64,000 nt of DNA from contig NZ_CP007026.1 of NCBI RefSeq assembly GCF_000812185.1, forward strand, positions 124,001 through 188,000, read 5' to 3'. Positions 26,069-34,435 of the stretch are shown here, piece by piece. The notes under the pieces were generated by a model. It saw nothing but the letters and a program-made list of their open reading frames with translations, was not told the DNA's origin and made no database searches. Source of the DNA: Candidatus Nitrosopelagicus brevis. Its GTDB lineage: Archaea; Thermoproteota; Nitrososphaeria; Nitrososphaerales; Nitrosopumilaceae. Positions within the stretch are counted from its first letter, which is position 1. Every line of letters begins with the position of its first letter. The position numbers and the translations under genes are program-made.

Positions 26069-27880
26069 ATGAAAAATTATTTACTCTTAGATTCTGAATT
26101 TGATTTAGATCTATTAATAAAAACAAAAGAAAATTTTGAAAAAATTGTTTGTTTTGATCTTAATTCTCATTTAATTTTAGAAGAAAATCAAATTGATCAT
26201 ATTTTAGCTGATGAGTATATTGATAAATCAACTATTGAAAAAATTCAATCAGAAAGTTTTTCCTTTTCAAAATGGTATTTAAATGAAAATCTATTCAAAT
26301 ACATTATTTATGAAAACATCAATCTTGGAAAACTATTCAATATACAATTCATGGATATGGTTGTACCTTTTCTAACAAAATTTACACAAATTAATAACAT
26401 TACAAAAATTTGTCCAAATATCTCTTGCACATCTTCATTATACGAATTAGTACAATATTTTTCAAAAAATGTAAAACATTTTTCTTCCAAATCTAATATT
26501 CAAAATAAAAAAATAAGTTATGAATATAAATTTGGAAAATTCAATTTCACTGTTAATCTTTCAGAAAACCAATTTAAAAAAATTAAAAATACTGTTGATT
26601 TGTTCCTACAATCTCCTTTTGAGGGTTCAAAAAATAAAAAATCTAAAAATCTACTTTTTATTGAGATTGATCCTATCAAATACAAAAATTTATTCATTAA
26701 TTCTGAAAATTATGATTGTAGAATAACCTTATTTAATAATCGAAAACCTGCTGTTTGGAATTATGATTCATGGAAAATTATAAAAAAATCTAGATCAAAA
26801 ATAGTTAATATTAATTCTTTATTTGATTCTGAATCTAAAAACAAAATTTTTTCAGGTACCTCTGAGTTAAAAAATCAATTAAATTTAATGTGGTCAAATG
26901 ATGATTATTTTTCCACTTTTTTTAGTTTTAACGGTTTATCTTTCTGGGAAATTTTTTCAAAACAATTTATTCCTGAAATTAATTCAAAATTTTTATCTTT
27001 TATAGAGTACATTGAATCCACAAAAAAATTATTTCAAAAAAAGCATTTTGATTCAATATTAATTTTATCTGAAGCTGGTGTACAAGAACAAATCACACTT
27101 CAACTTGCAAAACAAAATAAAATTCCTGTTGTACTATTACAACATGGAGTACCATATGATACTCCAAATGCAATTAGTAGAAATAATTTATTAGGATTTT
27201 TTCCTAATGATTCTGATTTTTTTATTTCATGGGGAAAAATTATTAGTAAATATGTAGAAAACTTTAGAATATCTAAAGATAAGATACAAGACTTAGGTAA
27301 TCCTGTTTTTGATCAATTATTTGATCATAACGATAATACCTCAAATGAATTTATCTTAATTGCAACTTCTCCTCCTATGAAAGATTTTGTAATAGATAAT
27401 ACGGTTAATGTTCAAATAAATTATTATTCCATACTAAATGAGATCTGTGATTTTCTTACTAAATTGAATAAGAAAGTAATAATAAAACCTCATCCCTCAT
27501 TAGAAGATAAAAATCTAGAAAATTTTAAACATTTTGAGAATGTTGAAATTATAAAAAATGGAGATATTATTCCTTTAATAAAAAAATGTGAATTACTAAT
27601 TACTTTTGATCTATCAACGACAATTCTTGAATCTCAAATACTCAAAAAACCTGTGTTGAGTATATCTCTCAAGGACTATGGATTTGGGAAATCAGAAATT
27701 TTCAAAAGAGATACTTGTACCACTACATCAATTGTAAATTTTCCAGAAGAACTCAAAAAAATATTATCTAATAACATAACTTACAAACAAAATCCTAAAA
27801 TAAACTCATTCTTGAAGGATTACCTCTCTTGTCAAGGTAATTCTGCAAAATCAGTATTGTACTTTCTATCTAATTTGTAA
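26069..27880 (+). CDS. GT-B-like surface carbohydrate biosynthesis protein
   Basis: A 603-residue protein with extreme AT-rich codon use (many Lys, Asn, Ile, Phe). The N-terminal 320 residues are not recognisable to me. The C-terminal half has GT-B features seen in capsule/CDP-glycerol-type transferases: VVLLQHGVPYDTP, FISWGKIISKYV, KVIIKPHPSLEDKNL and LITFDLSTTILESQILKKPVLSI. A glycosyl- or glycerophospho-transferase of a surface polymer is plausible, but the donor is unknown. It follows the GT2 gene by 62 bases and ends just before the carbamoylation module. Confidence 0.6.
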   Translation: MKNYLLLDSEFDLDLLIKTKENFEKIVCFDLNSHLILEENQIDHILADEYIDKSTIEKIQSESFSFSKWYLNENLFKYIIYENINLGKLFNIQFMDMVVPFLTKFTQINNITKICPNISCTSSLYELVQYFSKNVKHFSSKSNIQNKKISYEYKFGKFNFTVNLSENQFKKIKNTVDLFLQSPFEGSKNKKSKNLLFIEIDPIKYKNLFINSENYDCRITLFNNRKPAVWNYDSWKIIKKSRSKIVNINSLFDSESKNKIFSGTSELKNQLNLMWSNDDYFSTFFSFNGLSFWEIFSKQFIPEINSKFLSFIEYIESTKKLFQKKHFDSILILSEAGVQEQITLQLAKQNKIPVVLLQHGVPYDTPNAISRNNLLGFFPNDSDFFISWGKIISKYVENFRISKDKIQDLGNPVFDQLFDHNDNTSNEFILIATSPPMKDFVIDNTVNVQINYYSILNEICDFLTKLNKKVIIKPHPSLEDKNLENFKHFENVEIIKNGDIIPLIKKCELLITFDLSTTILESQILKKPVLSISLKDYGFGKSEIFKRDTCTTTSIVNFPEELKKILSNNITYKQNPKINSFLKDYLSCQGNSAKSVLYFLSNL

Positions 27881-27886
27881 TTATTG

Positions 27887-27894
27887 TTATATAT
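27887..27894 (+). promoter_or_regulatory. TATA box of the carbamoylation operon
   Basis: The sequence TTATATAT is centred 24-25 bases before the ATG of the 50-residue gene at 27915, giving this module its own leaderless promoter. Confidence 0.6.
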
Positions 27895-27914
27895 GTGATA
27901 ATTTTTTTTATATC

Positions 27915-28067
27915 ATGTCACGTTTGCAAACTATCAAAGAAATTTTTCAACTTTATATTAATAAAAAAAAGTTTTACATGTTCCCAATTTTCATATTACT
28001 CTTGGCACTTGTTGGAGTCACAGCTTTAGCACAATCAGGACTTGTAGCCTTTATCTATCCGATATAA
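27915..28067 (+). CDS. 50-residue membrane protein, DUF5989/SxtK-like
   Basis: A short gene easily missed by length filters. The protein begins MSRLQTIKEIFQLYINKKKF, continues with a single hydrophobic helix (about residues 21-48, FILLLALVGVTALAQSGL), and ends FIYPI. Its size, its N-terminal basic amphipathic part and its position directly before an SxtJ-like and a carbamoyltransferase gene match the DUF5989/SxtK type of small protein found beside carbamoyltransferases. It lies one base before the SxtJ-like start. Function is unknown; it may scaffold the carbamoyltransferase at the membrane. Confidence 0.78.
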   Translation: MSRLQTIKEIFQLYINKKKFYMFPIFILLLALVGVTALAQSGLVAFIYPI

Positions 28068-28068
28068 T

Positions 28069-28419
28069 ATGCAGACATCATCACCTAGATTCAAATCACT
28101 TGCAGTGACTGCAGGATTATCTTTCTGGTTCTTTATTATTACGTCCGGAACTGGTTCTTTTTCTATCCTCTATTTTGCTCTCTTCGTTGGAATTGTTTTA
28201 ACTATTACTCAAGTATTTGCGAAAAAAATTTCAAAAGGATTGGATATTTTTGCTATAATAAACACAAAAGTTTTCTTAGGCAGTCTTTACATTTTCGTTA
28301 TATCCATTTATGGTATTCTGTTCAAACTCCTACGAATTGATTTATTACGTTTAAAAAAACAAAATCAATCCTATTGGCTTGAGATTGAATCCTCAAATGA
28401 TGTGAGGAAGATGTTCTAG
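28069..28419 (+). CDS. SxtJ family membrane protein
   Basis: A 116-residue protein with two or three hydrophobic segments (about residues 10-45 and 66-85) and a hydrophilic tail. SPRFKSLAVTAGLSFW at the start and KFFLGSLY-like segments near residue 70 fit the SxtJ family, found next to the carbamoyltransferase SxtI in saxitoxin and polysaccharide gene clusters. The stop overlaps the GTG of the carbamoyltransferase by one base, so they are translated together. A membrane partner of that enzyme is inferred. No catalytic residues are seen. Confidence 0.78.
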   Translation: MQTSSPRFKSLAVTAGLSFWFFIITSGTGSFSILYFALFVGIVLTITQVFAKKISKGLDIFAIINTKVFLGSLYIFVISIYGILFKLLRIDLLRLKKQNQSYWLEIESSNDVRKMF

Positions 28420-30122
28420 TGTATACTCTTGGAATTTCATGTTATTATCATGATTCGGCTGCTGCATTACTCAAAGATGGTGTTGTTGTTGCAGCAGTTG
28501 AAGAGGAGAGATTCTCTAGAAAGAAATTTGATGATGATTATCCACGAATGGCAATTGAATGGTGTTTGAAAGAAGCAGGAATTTCACCTTCTGATATAAA
28601 ATCAGTAGCATTTTACGATAAACCTGTTCTCAAATTTGAAAGATTGCTTGATAATTATATTGCCGTGGCACCTAGAGGTTTATACAGTTTTTTGAATACT
28701 ATGCCAAAATGGTTACACAGTAGGCTCTGGACAAAAAGTGAAATTAAAAAATCACTTAAGGGATTTACTGGAGAAATTCTATTTCCTGAACATCATATGT
28801 CGCATGCAGCACATGCATTCTATACCTCTCAGTTTGAAGAATCTGCAATACTTACTGTTGATGGAGTAGGTGAGTGGAGCACTACATCGTTTGGACATGC
28901 AAAAAATAACACCATTAATTTAACTCACGATATACGTTGGCCTCATTCTCTTGGATTATTTTATTCTGCATTCACGTATTTTTTGGGATTTAGAGTGAAT
29001 GAAGGTGAGTACAAGCTAATGGGACTTGCATCTTATGGTAAACCAAAATATTATGATGAAATCATACACAATCTTGTCGATATCAAAGATGATGGAAGTA
29101 TACATCTTGATATGAGTTATTTTGCATTTACATATGACAAAGTAATGACAAATGAAAAATTTTCTAAATTATTTGGTATTGAACCACGAAAGAAAAATGA
29201 GAAAGCTGAACAAATTCATTTTGATATTGGTGCAAGTGCACAAAAAGTTTTAGAAGATATCCTATTAAAAATGGTAAACCATGTCTATGAAAATTCTAAT
29301 TCGAAGAATCTATGTATTGGTGGAGGAGTTGCACTAAACGGTGTTGCAAATTATAGAATATTAAAAGAAGGTCATTTTGATAATATCCATGTACCTCCAT
29401 CACCAGGAGATGCAGGAAGTGCAGTTGGTTGTGCACAATACATCTATTATAATTATCACAATAATCAAAGAATTATTCATAAAAATCCTTCCCATCAAAT
29501 TACTGAAAATGTATACGTTGGACCATCATTTTCAAACGAAGAAATTTTTGAATATCTAAATTCTGAAAAAATATCATTTGAAAAAATAGAAGGTGATGAA
29601 TTATTATCTAGAACGGCTAAACTAATCTCTGATGGAAATATAGTCGGTTGGTATCAAGATAAAATGGAATGGGGTCCACGTGCACTTGGTTGTAGAAGTA
29701 TACTTGCAGATCCAAGAAAAGCAGAAATGAAAGATATTCTTAATGAAAAAATTAAACATAGAGAATCATTCAGACCATTTGCGCCATCAATCCTAGAAGA
29801 ATATGTTTCAGAATATTTTGATATTGATCGTATTAGTCCATACATGTTGATGGTAGTACCTGTAAAGAAACCAGAAAAAATTCCTGCAGTTACTCATGTT
29901 GATGGTACTGGTCGTTTACAAACAGTACATCGAGAAGCAAATCCTCTTTATTATGATTTAATTAAAGAGTTTTACAAAATTACTGGTGTTCCTGTAGTGA
30001 TTAACACTTCGATGAATGTTATGGGTGAACCAATTGTTCACACTCCTGAACAGGCATATCAAATGATAGTGAAAACAGATATGGATTATTTGGTAATGGG
30101 AAATTATTTGGTGAAAAAATAG
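28419..30122 (+). CDS. carbamoyltransferase (NodU/CmcH/SxtI family)
   Basis: A 567-residue protein starting with GTG. The N-terminal ASKHA-like domain has LGISCYYHDSAAALL and AAVEEERFSRKKFD, FPEHHMSHAAHAFY holds the metal/active-site histidines, TVDGVGEWST the phosphate-binding loop, and CIGGGVALNGVAN the ATP-binding motif. The C-terminal YrdC-like tail has FRPFAPSIL and VPVVINTSMNVMGEP. It would transfer a carbamoyl group from carbamoyl phosphate to a sugar hydroxyl. It is flanked by SxtJ-like and SGNH genes, each with overlapping stop/start codons. Confidence 0.93.
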   Translation: MYTLGISCYYHDSAAALLKDGVVVAAVEEERFSRKKFDDDYPRMAIEWCLKEAGISPSDIKSVAFYDKPVLKFERLLDNYIAVAPRGLYSFLNTMPKWLHSRLWTKSEIKKSLKGFTGEILFPEHHMSHAAHAFYTSQFEESAILTVDGVGEWSTTSFGHAKNNTINLTHDIRWPHSLGLFYSAFTYFLGFRVNEGEYKLMGLASYGKPKYYDEIIHNLVDIKDDGSIHLDMSYFAFTYDKVMTNEKFSKLFGIEPRKKNEKAEQIHFDIGASAQKVLEDILLKMVNHVYENSNSKNLCIGGGVALNGVANYRILKEGHFDNIHVPPSPGDAGSAVGCAQYIYYNYHNNQRIIHKNPSHQITENVYVGPSFSNEEIFEYLNSEKISFEKIEGDELLSRTAKLISDGNIVGWYQDKMEWGPRALGCRSILADPRKAEMKDILNEKIKHRESFRPFAPSILEEYVSEYFDIDRISPYMLMVVPVKKPEKIPAVTHVDGTGRLQTVHREANPLYYDLIKEFYKITGVPVVINTSMNVMGEPIVHTPEQAYQMIVKTDMDYLVMGNYLVKK

Positions 30123-31201
30123 TGTCAGTACAGGTCGGATATAAGAAACAATTTTTTCTATATCTCTTATTATTTTTAATATTAATAGTTACAATTGAAT
30201 CTGGAATTCGTATTTATGATCATTATTATCCATCATGTAGTTTTTTTGATAGCGATGTTTTTCTTGAAATGGATGATAATCTTAAACGAACAATTTGTCA
30301 TGATAATAGTAAATTGAAATGGTCAATTATGCCTCTGCGTTTAGAACCTAATCAAAACTTTGAGACTCTAAATGTTAATTCTGATGGGTTTAGAGGACCA
30401 GAACTTCAAGAAAATTCTAAATATAGAATCTTTATTGTTGGTGGTTCCACAGTCTTTGGTGTAGGTGCAACATCAGATAATCATACTATTCCTGGTTATA
30501 TTCAACAATTTTTTGATAAACAATTTCCAGATGAAGATATTGAAATAATTAACGCTGGTATTCCAAAAGCTTATTCTTCTACTGAAGCAGAATTTATAAA
30601 AAATTCATTGGTAAATTATAATCCAGACTTGATTGTAATTTATGATGGATGGAATGATCTCAATCACTCTTACAAACAATTTGAATCAATTGATAGTTCT
30701 CCAACTGATGAATTAATTAGAATGATAAATAGAAGTGATTACCTAACACCTAAAGTTCTTATTCAACAATATTTCAATTACCAAAGAACATCTACTGATA
30801 TTATGGATTTTGATTCATCATATATATCAGAAAAGGTAAATTTATGGAAAAACAACTTAGAAGAAACCTGTAAAAATAGTGAAGTACAAAATTTGAAAAC
30901 AGTAATTATCCTGCAACCATTACTTGGTACTGGAAATAAAATATTATCTGAAGAAGAAATGCATTATCATGAACACTATGATTCCAAAACTATGATAAAA
31001 TATTATGAATCATATGCTGAAAATCTTAATGATCTGATAAATTCATGTAATAAAACAATTGATCTAAGAGATGTTTTTGATCCATATGAACAGACTGTCT
31101 ATTATGATGCTGGCCATATTAGTGATTTTGGTAACAAAATTGTTGCATCAGAAATCTATAATCATTTATCCATATTTTTGAAAAATGAAATTTCTAAATA
31201 A
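30122..31201 (+). CDS. membrane-anchored SGNH/GDSL hydrolase-like protein
   Basis: A 359-residue protein starting with GTG, with one N-terminal helix (about residues 9-27) and an SGNH domain outside or beside the membrane. Motifs: VGGSTVFGVGA with Ser109 as nucleophile, a Gly around INAGIPKAYSS, YDGWNDLN supplying Asn, and DAGHISDFG with Asp329 and His332. SGNH proteins of surface-polymer clusters act as acyl esterases or acyltransferases. It overlaps the carbamoyltransferase stop by one base, so it is the last gene of the sxt-like operon. The substrate is unknown. Confidence 0.83.
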   Translation: MSVQVGYKKQFFLYLLLFLILIVTIESGIRIYDHYYPSCSFFDSDVFLEMDDNLKRTICHDNSKLKWSIMPLRLEPNQNFETLNVNSDGFRGPELQENSKYRIFIVGGSTVFGVGATSDNHTIPGYIQQFFDKQFPDEDIEIINAGIPKAYSSTEAEFIKNSLVNYNPDLIVIYDGWNDLNHSYKQFESIDSSPTDELIRMINRSDYLTPKVLIQQYFNYQRTSTDIMDFDSSYISEKVNLWKNNLEETCKNSEVQNLKTVIILQPLLGTGNKILSEEEMHYHEHYDSKTMIKYYESYAENLNDLINSCNKTIDLRDVFDPYEQTVYYDAGHISDFGNKIVASEIYNHLSIFLKNEISK

Positions 31202-31237
31202 AATCTAAAACATATTTTTTAAAATTTTTTTCATTAA

Positions 31238-32218
31238 TTATACTACAACATCGAGATGTTTGTACAATTCTTTATTTTCTGTAAAATAATCAATGGTGTT
31301 TTTTAATCCTTCTTCTAATCCAATTTTTGGTGACCAGTCTAATTTTTTCATACAATTAGTAGGATCCGTGAAAAGTCTTCCTGCTTCACCAGGATTAATT
31401 TTTCCGGAAAATATAGGTTTAAGATCACTATTCATTAAATCCAGAATTTTTTGGGCTAAATCTGCGATTGTAAGTTCCGTACCGGTTCCAATATTGATAA
31501 CTTGTCCATCCACATCATTAGCTACTCCAAGTTTTGCATATGCATCAGCTGCATCAGTAACATACATGTAATCTCTACTTTGTTTACCATCGCCATAAAC
31601 AACTGGAGGTTCATTATTAAGAATTTTTAATATAAATTTTGGAATTGCTTTCTCAATACTTTGTCTTGGACCATATATTCCAAAGAATCTTGACATTACA
31701 ACTGGCATGTCATATGTACAAAAATATGAGAACATTAAACGATCAGATGCAACTTTTCCTGCAGCATAAGGACTACGTGGTACTAATTCATTATCTTCTG
31801 TTATGGGAACTTTGTTTGGCTTTCCATAAACTTCTGCACTACCTGCATGAACAATTTTTCTAACATCATTAATTCGTGCTGCTTCTAGAACATTTGCTGT
31901 TCCAACTGTATTTGTCACATAAGTCTCCAGAGGATTATGTAAGGAATACTGAACATGACTTTGAGCACCCAGATGATAAATTATATCGGTATCTTTAGTT
32001 TCTTGAACCAGTAGTGATAAATCAGAAATTTCACCCCATCTGATTTTTAGATGTGTCTTTAGATGAGGAATTGATTTTATTACATTACTAGAATTTCTTC
32101 TAACTAATGCAGTTACATTGGCTCCTAATTCGACTAGCCTATCACAAACAAAACTTGGAATAAACCCATCAGCACCAGTAACAAGAACATTCAATCCTTT
32201 AAAATCCGTATTACTCAA
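31238..32218 (-). CDS. GDP-mannose 4,6-dehydratase-like SDR
   Basis: A 326-residue extended SDR that starts with TTG. NVLVTGADGFIPSFVCDRL is the NAD(P) site, HLGAQSHVQYS resembles GDP-mannose 4,6-dehydratases, and Tyr-x-x-x-Lys is in SPYAAGKVASD. SAEVYG is the active-site strand. It is next to the heptose genes, so one option is a GDP-heptose or GDP-mannose 4,6-dehydratase. A TATA box (ATTTATAA on the minus strand) is centred 27 bases before the TTG, which supports this start. Confidence 0.85.
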   Translation of the reverse strand: MSNTDFKGLNVLVTGADGFIPSFVCDRLVELGANVTALVRRNSSNVIKSIPHLKTHLKIRWGEISDLSLLVQETKDTDIIYHLGAQSHVQYSLHNPLETYVTNTVGTANVLEAARINDVRKIVHAGSAEVYGKPNKVPITEDNELVPRSPYAAGKVASDRLMFSYFCTYDMPVVMSRFFGIYGPRQSIEKAIPKFILKILNNEPPVVYGDGKQSRDYMYVTDAADAYAKLGVANDVDGQVINIGTGTELTIADLAQKILDLMNSDLKPIFSGKINPGEAGRLFTDPTNCMKKLDWSPKIGLEEGLKNTIDYFTENKELYKHLDVVV

Positions 32219-32241
32219 TATGATGAAATCTTGATTATATC

Positions 32242-32249
32242 TTATAAAT
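32242..32249 (-). promoter_or_regulatory. TATA box supporting the TTG start at 32218
   Basis: The minus strand reads ATTTATAA, centred 27-28 bases before the TTG at 32218. Confidence 0.6.
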
Positions 32250-32284
32250 CAATAAAATAAATAAAACCATATTCAGAAACAATT

Positions 32285-33295
32285 GTGTTAATTGGTAGAG
32301 CACCATTAAGAATTAGTTTTTCTGGAGGTGGAACAGATTTTGAGGATTATCACAATTCTCATACAGGATATTCGATATGCACTTCAATTAACTTGTACAC
32401 GTATGTTATTGCAAAAAAACGTAATGATAATTTACTGCAAGGATTCTCACCAGATTTTGCATCTCATCTTTCACCAAGTTCATACAAAAAAGTGAAACCA
32501 TTATGGGGACATGAAATACCTCTAGCCTGTTTAAAAGAATTAAAATTTAAAGAAGGATTAGATATATTCATCTGCACTGATGTATCTGCAGGCTCTGGTC
32601 TTGGGTCTTCATCATCTTTGGCAACAAATATTGTTAATGTAATTAGTACAATGAAAAATAAAAAATGGTCTAAAAATAAAATTGCAATGTTGGCATATAA
32701 AATTAGTACCTCTAATTTAAAATGGAATATTGGAAAACAGGATGAGTTTGCATCTGCGTTTGGAGGAATAAATCTCTATAAATATACAAAAAATAAAGTC
32801 ACAGTTACACCCGTAAAATTAAATAAATCAACAAGAAATGAAATTGAAAAAAACTCTTTACTATTTTTTATTGGAAATAGAAAACCATCTTACGATATAC
32901 TTTCTGAACAATTGAAAAATATTAATAAAAATAAATCAGAAACAATTAATGCATTACATAAAGTCAAAGAATTAACCTTGGAAATGTATACTGCACTAAG
33001 AAAAAATGATCTTAATTTATTTCAAGATATACTGAAACAATCTTGGATTGAAAAGAAAAAATATGCATCTGGAATAACAAATCCTAAAATTGATGCAATC
33101 ATAAAAAAAGGATTTTCATTAGGTGCTGGTGCAATGAAGGTTACTGGTGCTGGTGGTGGAGGACACCTGTACATGTATGCCGAAAAGTCTAAACATAAAC
33201 GAATTATAAGAAATATGTCAAAAATTGGTATACAAAACATTGATTTTACATTTACAAAAGATGGAGCAAAAGTTGTTGATGTTGGTGACATTTGA
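32285..33295 (+). CDS. hddA: GHMP kinase, D-glycero-D-manno-heptose 7-phosphate kinase-like
   Basis: A 336-residue GHMP-family kinase starting with GTG. IGRAPLRISFSGGGTDFEDY is the N-terminal signature of the HddA/sugar-1-kinase group, GSGLGSSSSLATNIVNVI is the ATP loop, and KVTGAGGGGHLYMY is the third motif. HddA phosphorylates heptose-7-phosphate at C1 for GDP-D-glycero-alpha-D-manno-heptose. The next two genes are GmhA- and GmhB-like, giving a compact heptose-phosphate pathway. A guanylyltransferase (HddC) is not seen in the window. Confidence 0.83.
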   Translation: MLIGRAPLRISFSGGGTDFEDYHNSHTGYSICTSINLYTYVIAKKRNDNLLQGFSPDFASHLSPSSYKKVKPLWGHEIPLACLKELKFKEGLDIFICTDVSAGSGLGSSSSLATNIVNVISTMKNKKWSKNKIAMLAYKISTSNLKWNIGKQDEFASAFGGINLYKYTKNKVTVTPVKLNKSTRNEIEKNSLLFFIGNRKPSYDILSEQLKNINKNKSETINALHKVKELTLEMYTALRKNDLNLFQDILKQSWIEKKKYASGITNPKIDAIIKKGFSLGAGAMKVTGAGGGGHLYMYAEKSKHKRIIRNMSKIGIQNIDFTFTKDGAKVVDVGDI

Positions 33296-33308
33296 AAATT
33301 GATGTAAT

Positions 33309-33899
33309 ATGACTGATAATGATGACATAATAAAAAATTTGGATGAGCAAATTAATTGCATATCAAAAATTAAATCTGAACAATTGGATATAATTGAAAA
33401 AATACTTGAAGTTTTAGAAACTGCAAGAAAAACTAATCAAAAAATAATACTTTTTGGTAATGGTGGAAGTGCTTCAACCTCTTCACATTTTGCATCTGAT
33501 TTACAAAAAACAAGTATAGTTGATAATGCAAATAGATTTCGTGCAATATGCCTTACTGATAATATTCCTGTTCTTACTGCTTGGGCAAACGATACTTCCT
33601 ATGAAGATATTTTTTCTAGTCAGTTAGAAAATTTCTTAGATAGTGATGATGTAGTTCTTGCTATCAGTGGTAGTGGTAATTCTCCAAATGTTGTCAAAGC
33701 CGTTGAATTAGCAAATAAAATGGGTGCAAAAACCATTTCATTAACAGGTAAAGATGGCGGAATGCTATCAAAAATATCAAAAATAAATCTAAATATTCCT
33801 AATTCAGATATGTTGACAATAGAAACAATGCATCTGTTAATATGTCATCTTCTTACTACATTACTTAGAAAAAAAGGCAATCCAGCTTTTTCGTACTAA
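33309..33899 (+). CDS. gmhA: SIS-domain phosphoheptose isomerase-like protein
   Basis: A 196-residue SIS protein. ILFGNGGSASTSSHFASDL and LAISGSGNSPNVVKA are the sugar-phosphate binding loops, and ETMHLLICHLL the active-site helix. GmhA isomerises sedoheptulose-7-phosphate to D-glycero-D-manno-heptose-7-phosphate. It starts 13 bases after the HddA-like gene and overlaps the GmhB-like gene by one base (TAATG). A second SIS isomerase of this type is at 54620-55180. Confidence 0.85.
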   Translation: MTDNDDIIKNLDEQINCISKIKSEQLDIIEKILEVLETARKTNQKIILFGNGGSASTSSHFASDLQKTSIVDNANRFRAICLTDNIPVLTAWANDTSYEDIFSSQLENFLDSDDVVLAISGSGNSPNVVKAVELANKMGAKTISLTGKDGGMLSKISKINLNIPNSDMLTIETMHLLICHLLTTLLRKKGNPAFSY

Positions 33900-34402
33900 T
33901 GTCAAGAGCTGCTATCTTCTTAGATAGAGATGGGGTAATTAACCAAAAAAGAGATGATTATGTAAAAAATATCTCTGAATTAGAGATATTTGAATATGTT
34001 CCAAATGCAATAAATCTTTTAAAAAAGAATAATTTTTTGATAATTTTGATCACAAATCAATCTATAATAAATCGAAAAATAGTCACACTTGATACACTAA
34101 ATGCTATTCATAAAAAACTTCAAAATTTTTTAAATGAACATAATACTTCTATTGATGCAATTTATTTTTGTCCTCATAAACCTGATGAAAATTGTGATTG
34201 TAGAAAACCTCAACCAGGTTTGATCTTAAAAGCAACAAAAGAATTTGATATTAATTTAGAAGAAAGTTGGTTTATTGGTGATAGTCAAACCGATATTGAG
34301 GCTGCAAATTTGGCTAATTGTAATAGCTTTCTTGTAAATGATAGTCATAATCTAATGTATGCCGCACAAGAAATAATTAAATTAAAAAATTCAAGTGTTT
34401 AA
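33899..34402 (+). CDS. gmhB: HAD-IIIA phosphatase, heptose bisphosphate phosphatase-like
   Basis: A 167-residue HAD phosphatase. LDRDGVIN (Asp9, Asp11) is the catalytic motif, ITNQS motif 2, GDSQTDIEAA motif 4, and Cys91-x-His93 with Cys99-x-Cys101 form the GmhB zinc site. GmhB removes the 7-phosphate from heptose-1,7-bisphosphate. It follows the isomerase with a one-base overlap, so HddA, GmhA and GmhB form one transcript. In archaea this trio is unusual and suggests acquisition with the island. Confidence 0.87.
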   Translation: MSRAAIFLDRDGVINQKRDDYVKNISELEIFEYVPNAINLLKKNNFLIILITNQSIINRKIVTLDTLNAIHKKLQNFLNEHNTSIDAIYFCPHKPDENCDCRKPQPGLILKATKEFDINLEESWFIGDSQTDIEAANLANCNSFLVNDSHNLMYAAQEIIKLKNSSV

Positions 34403-34406
34403 CTAA

Positions 34407-34415
34407 TTTATATTA
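34407..34415 (+). promoter_or_regulatory. TATA box of the RGP-like gene
   Basis: The sequence TTTATATTA is centred about 25 bases before the ATG at 34436. Confidence 0.55.
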
Positions 34416-34435
34416 TCTTTTATTAAAATCAGTGT

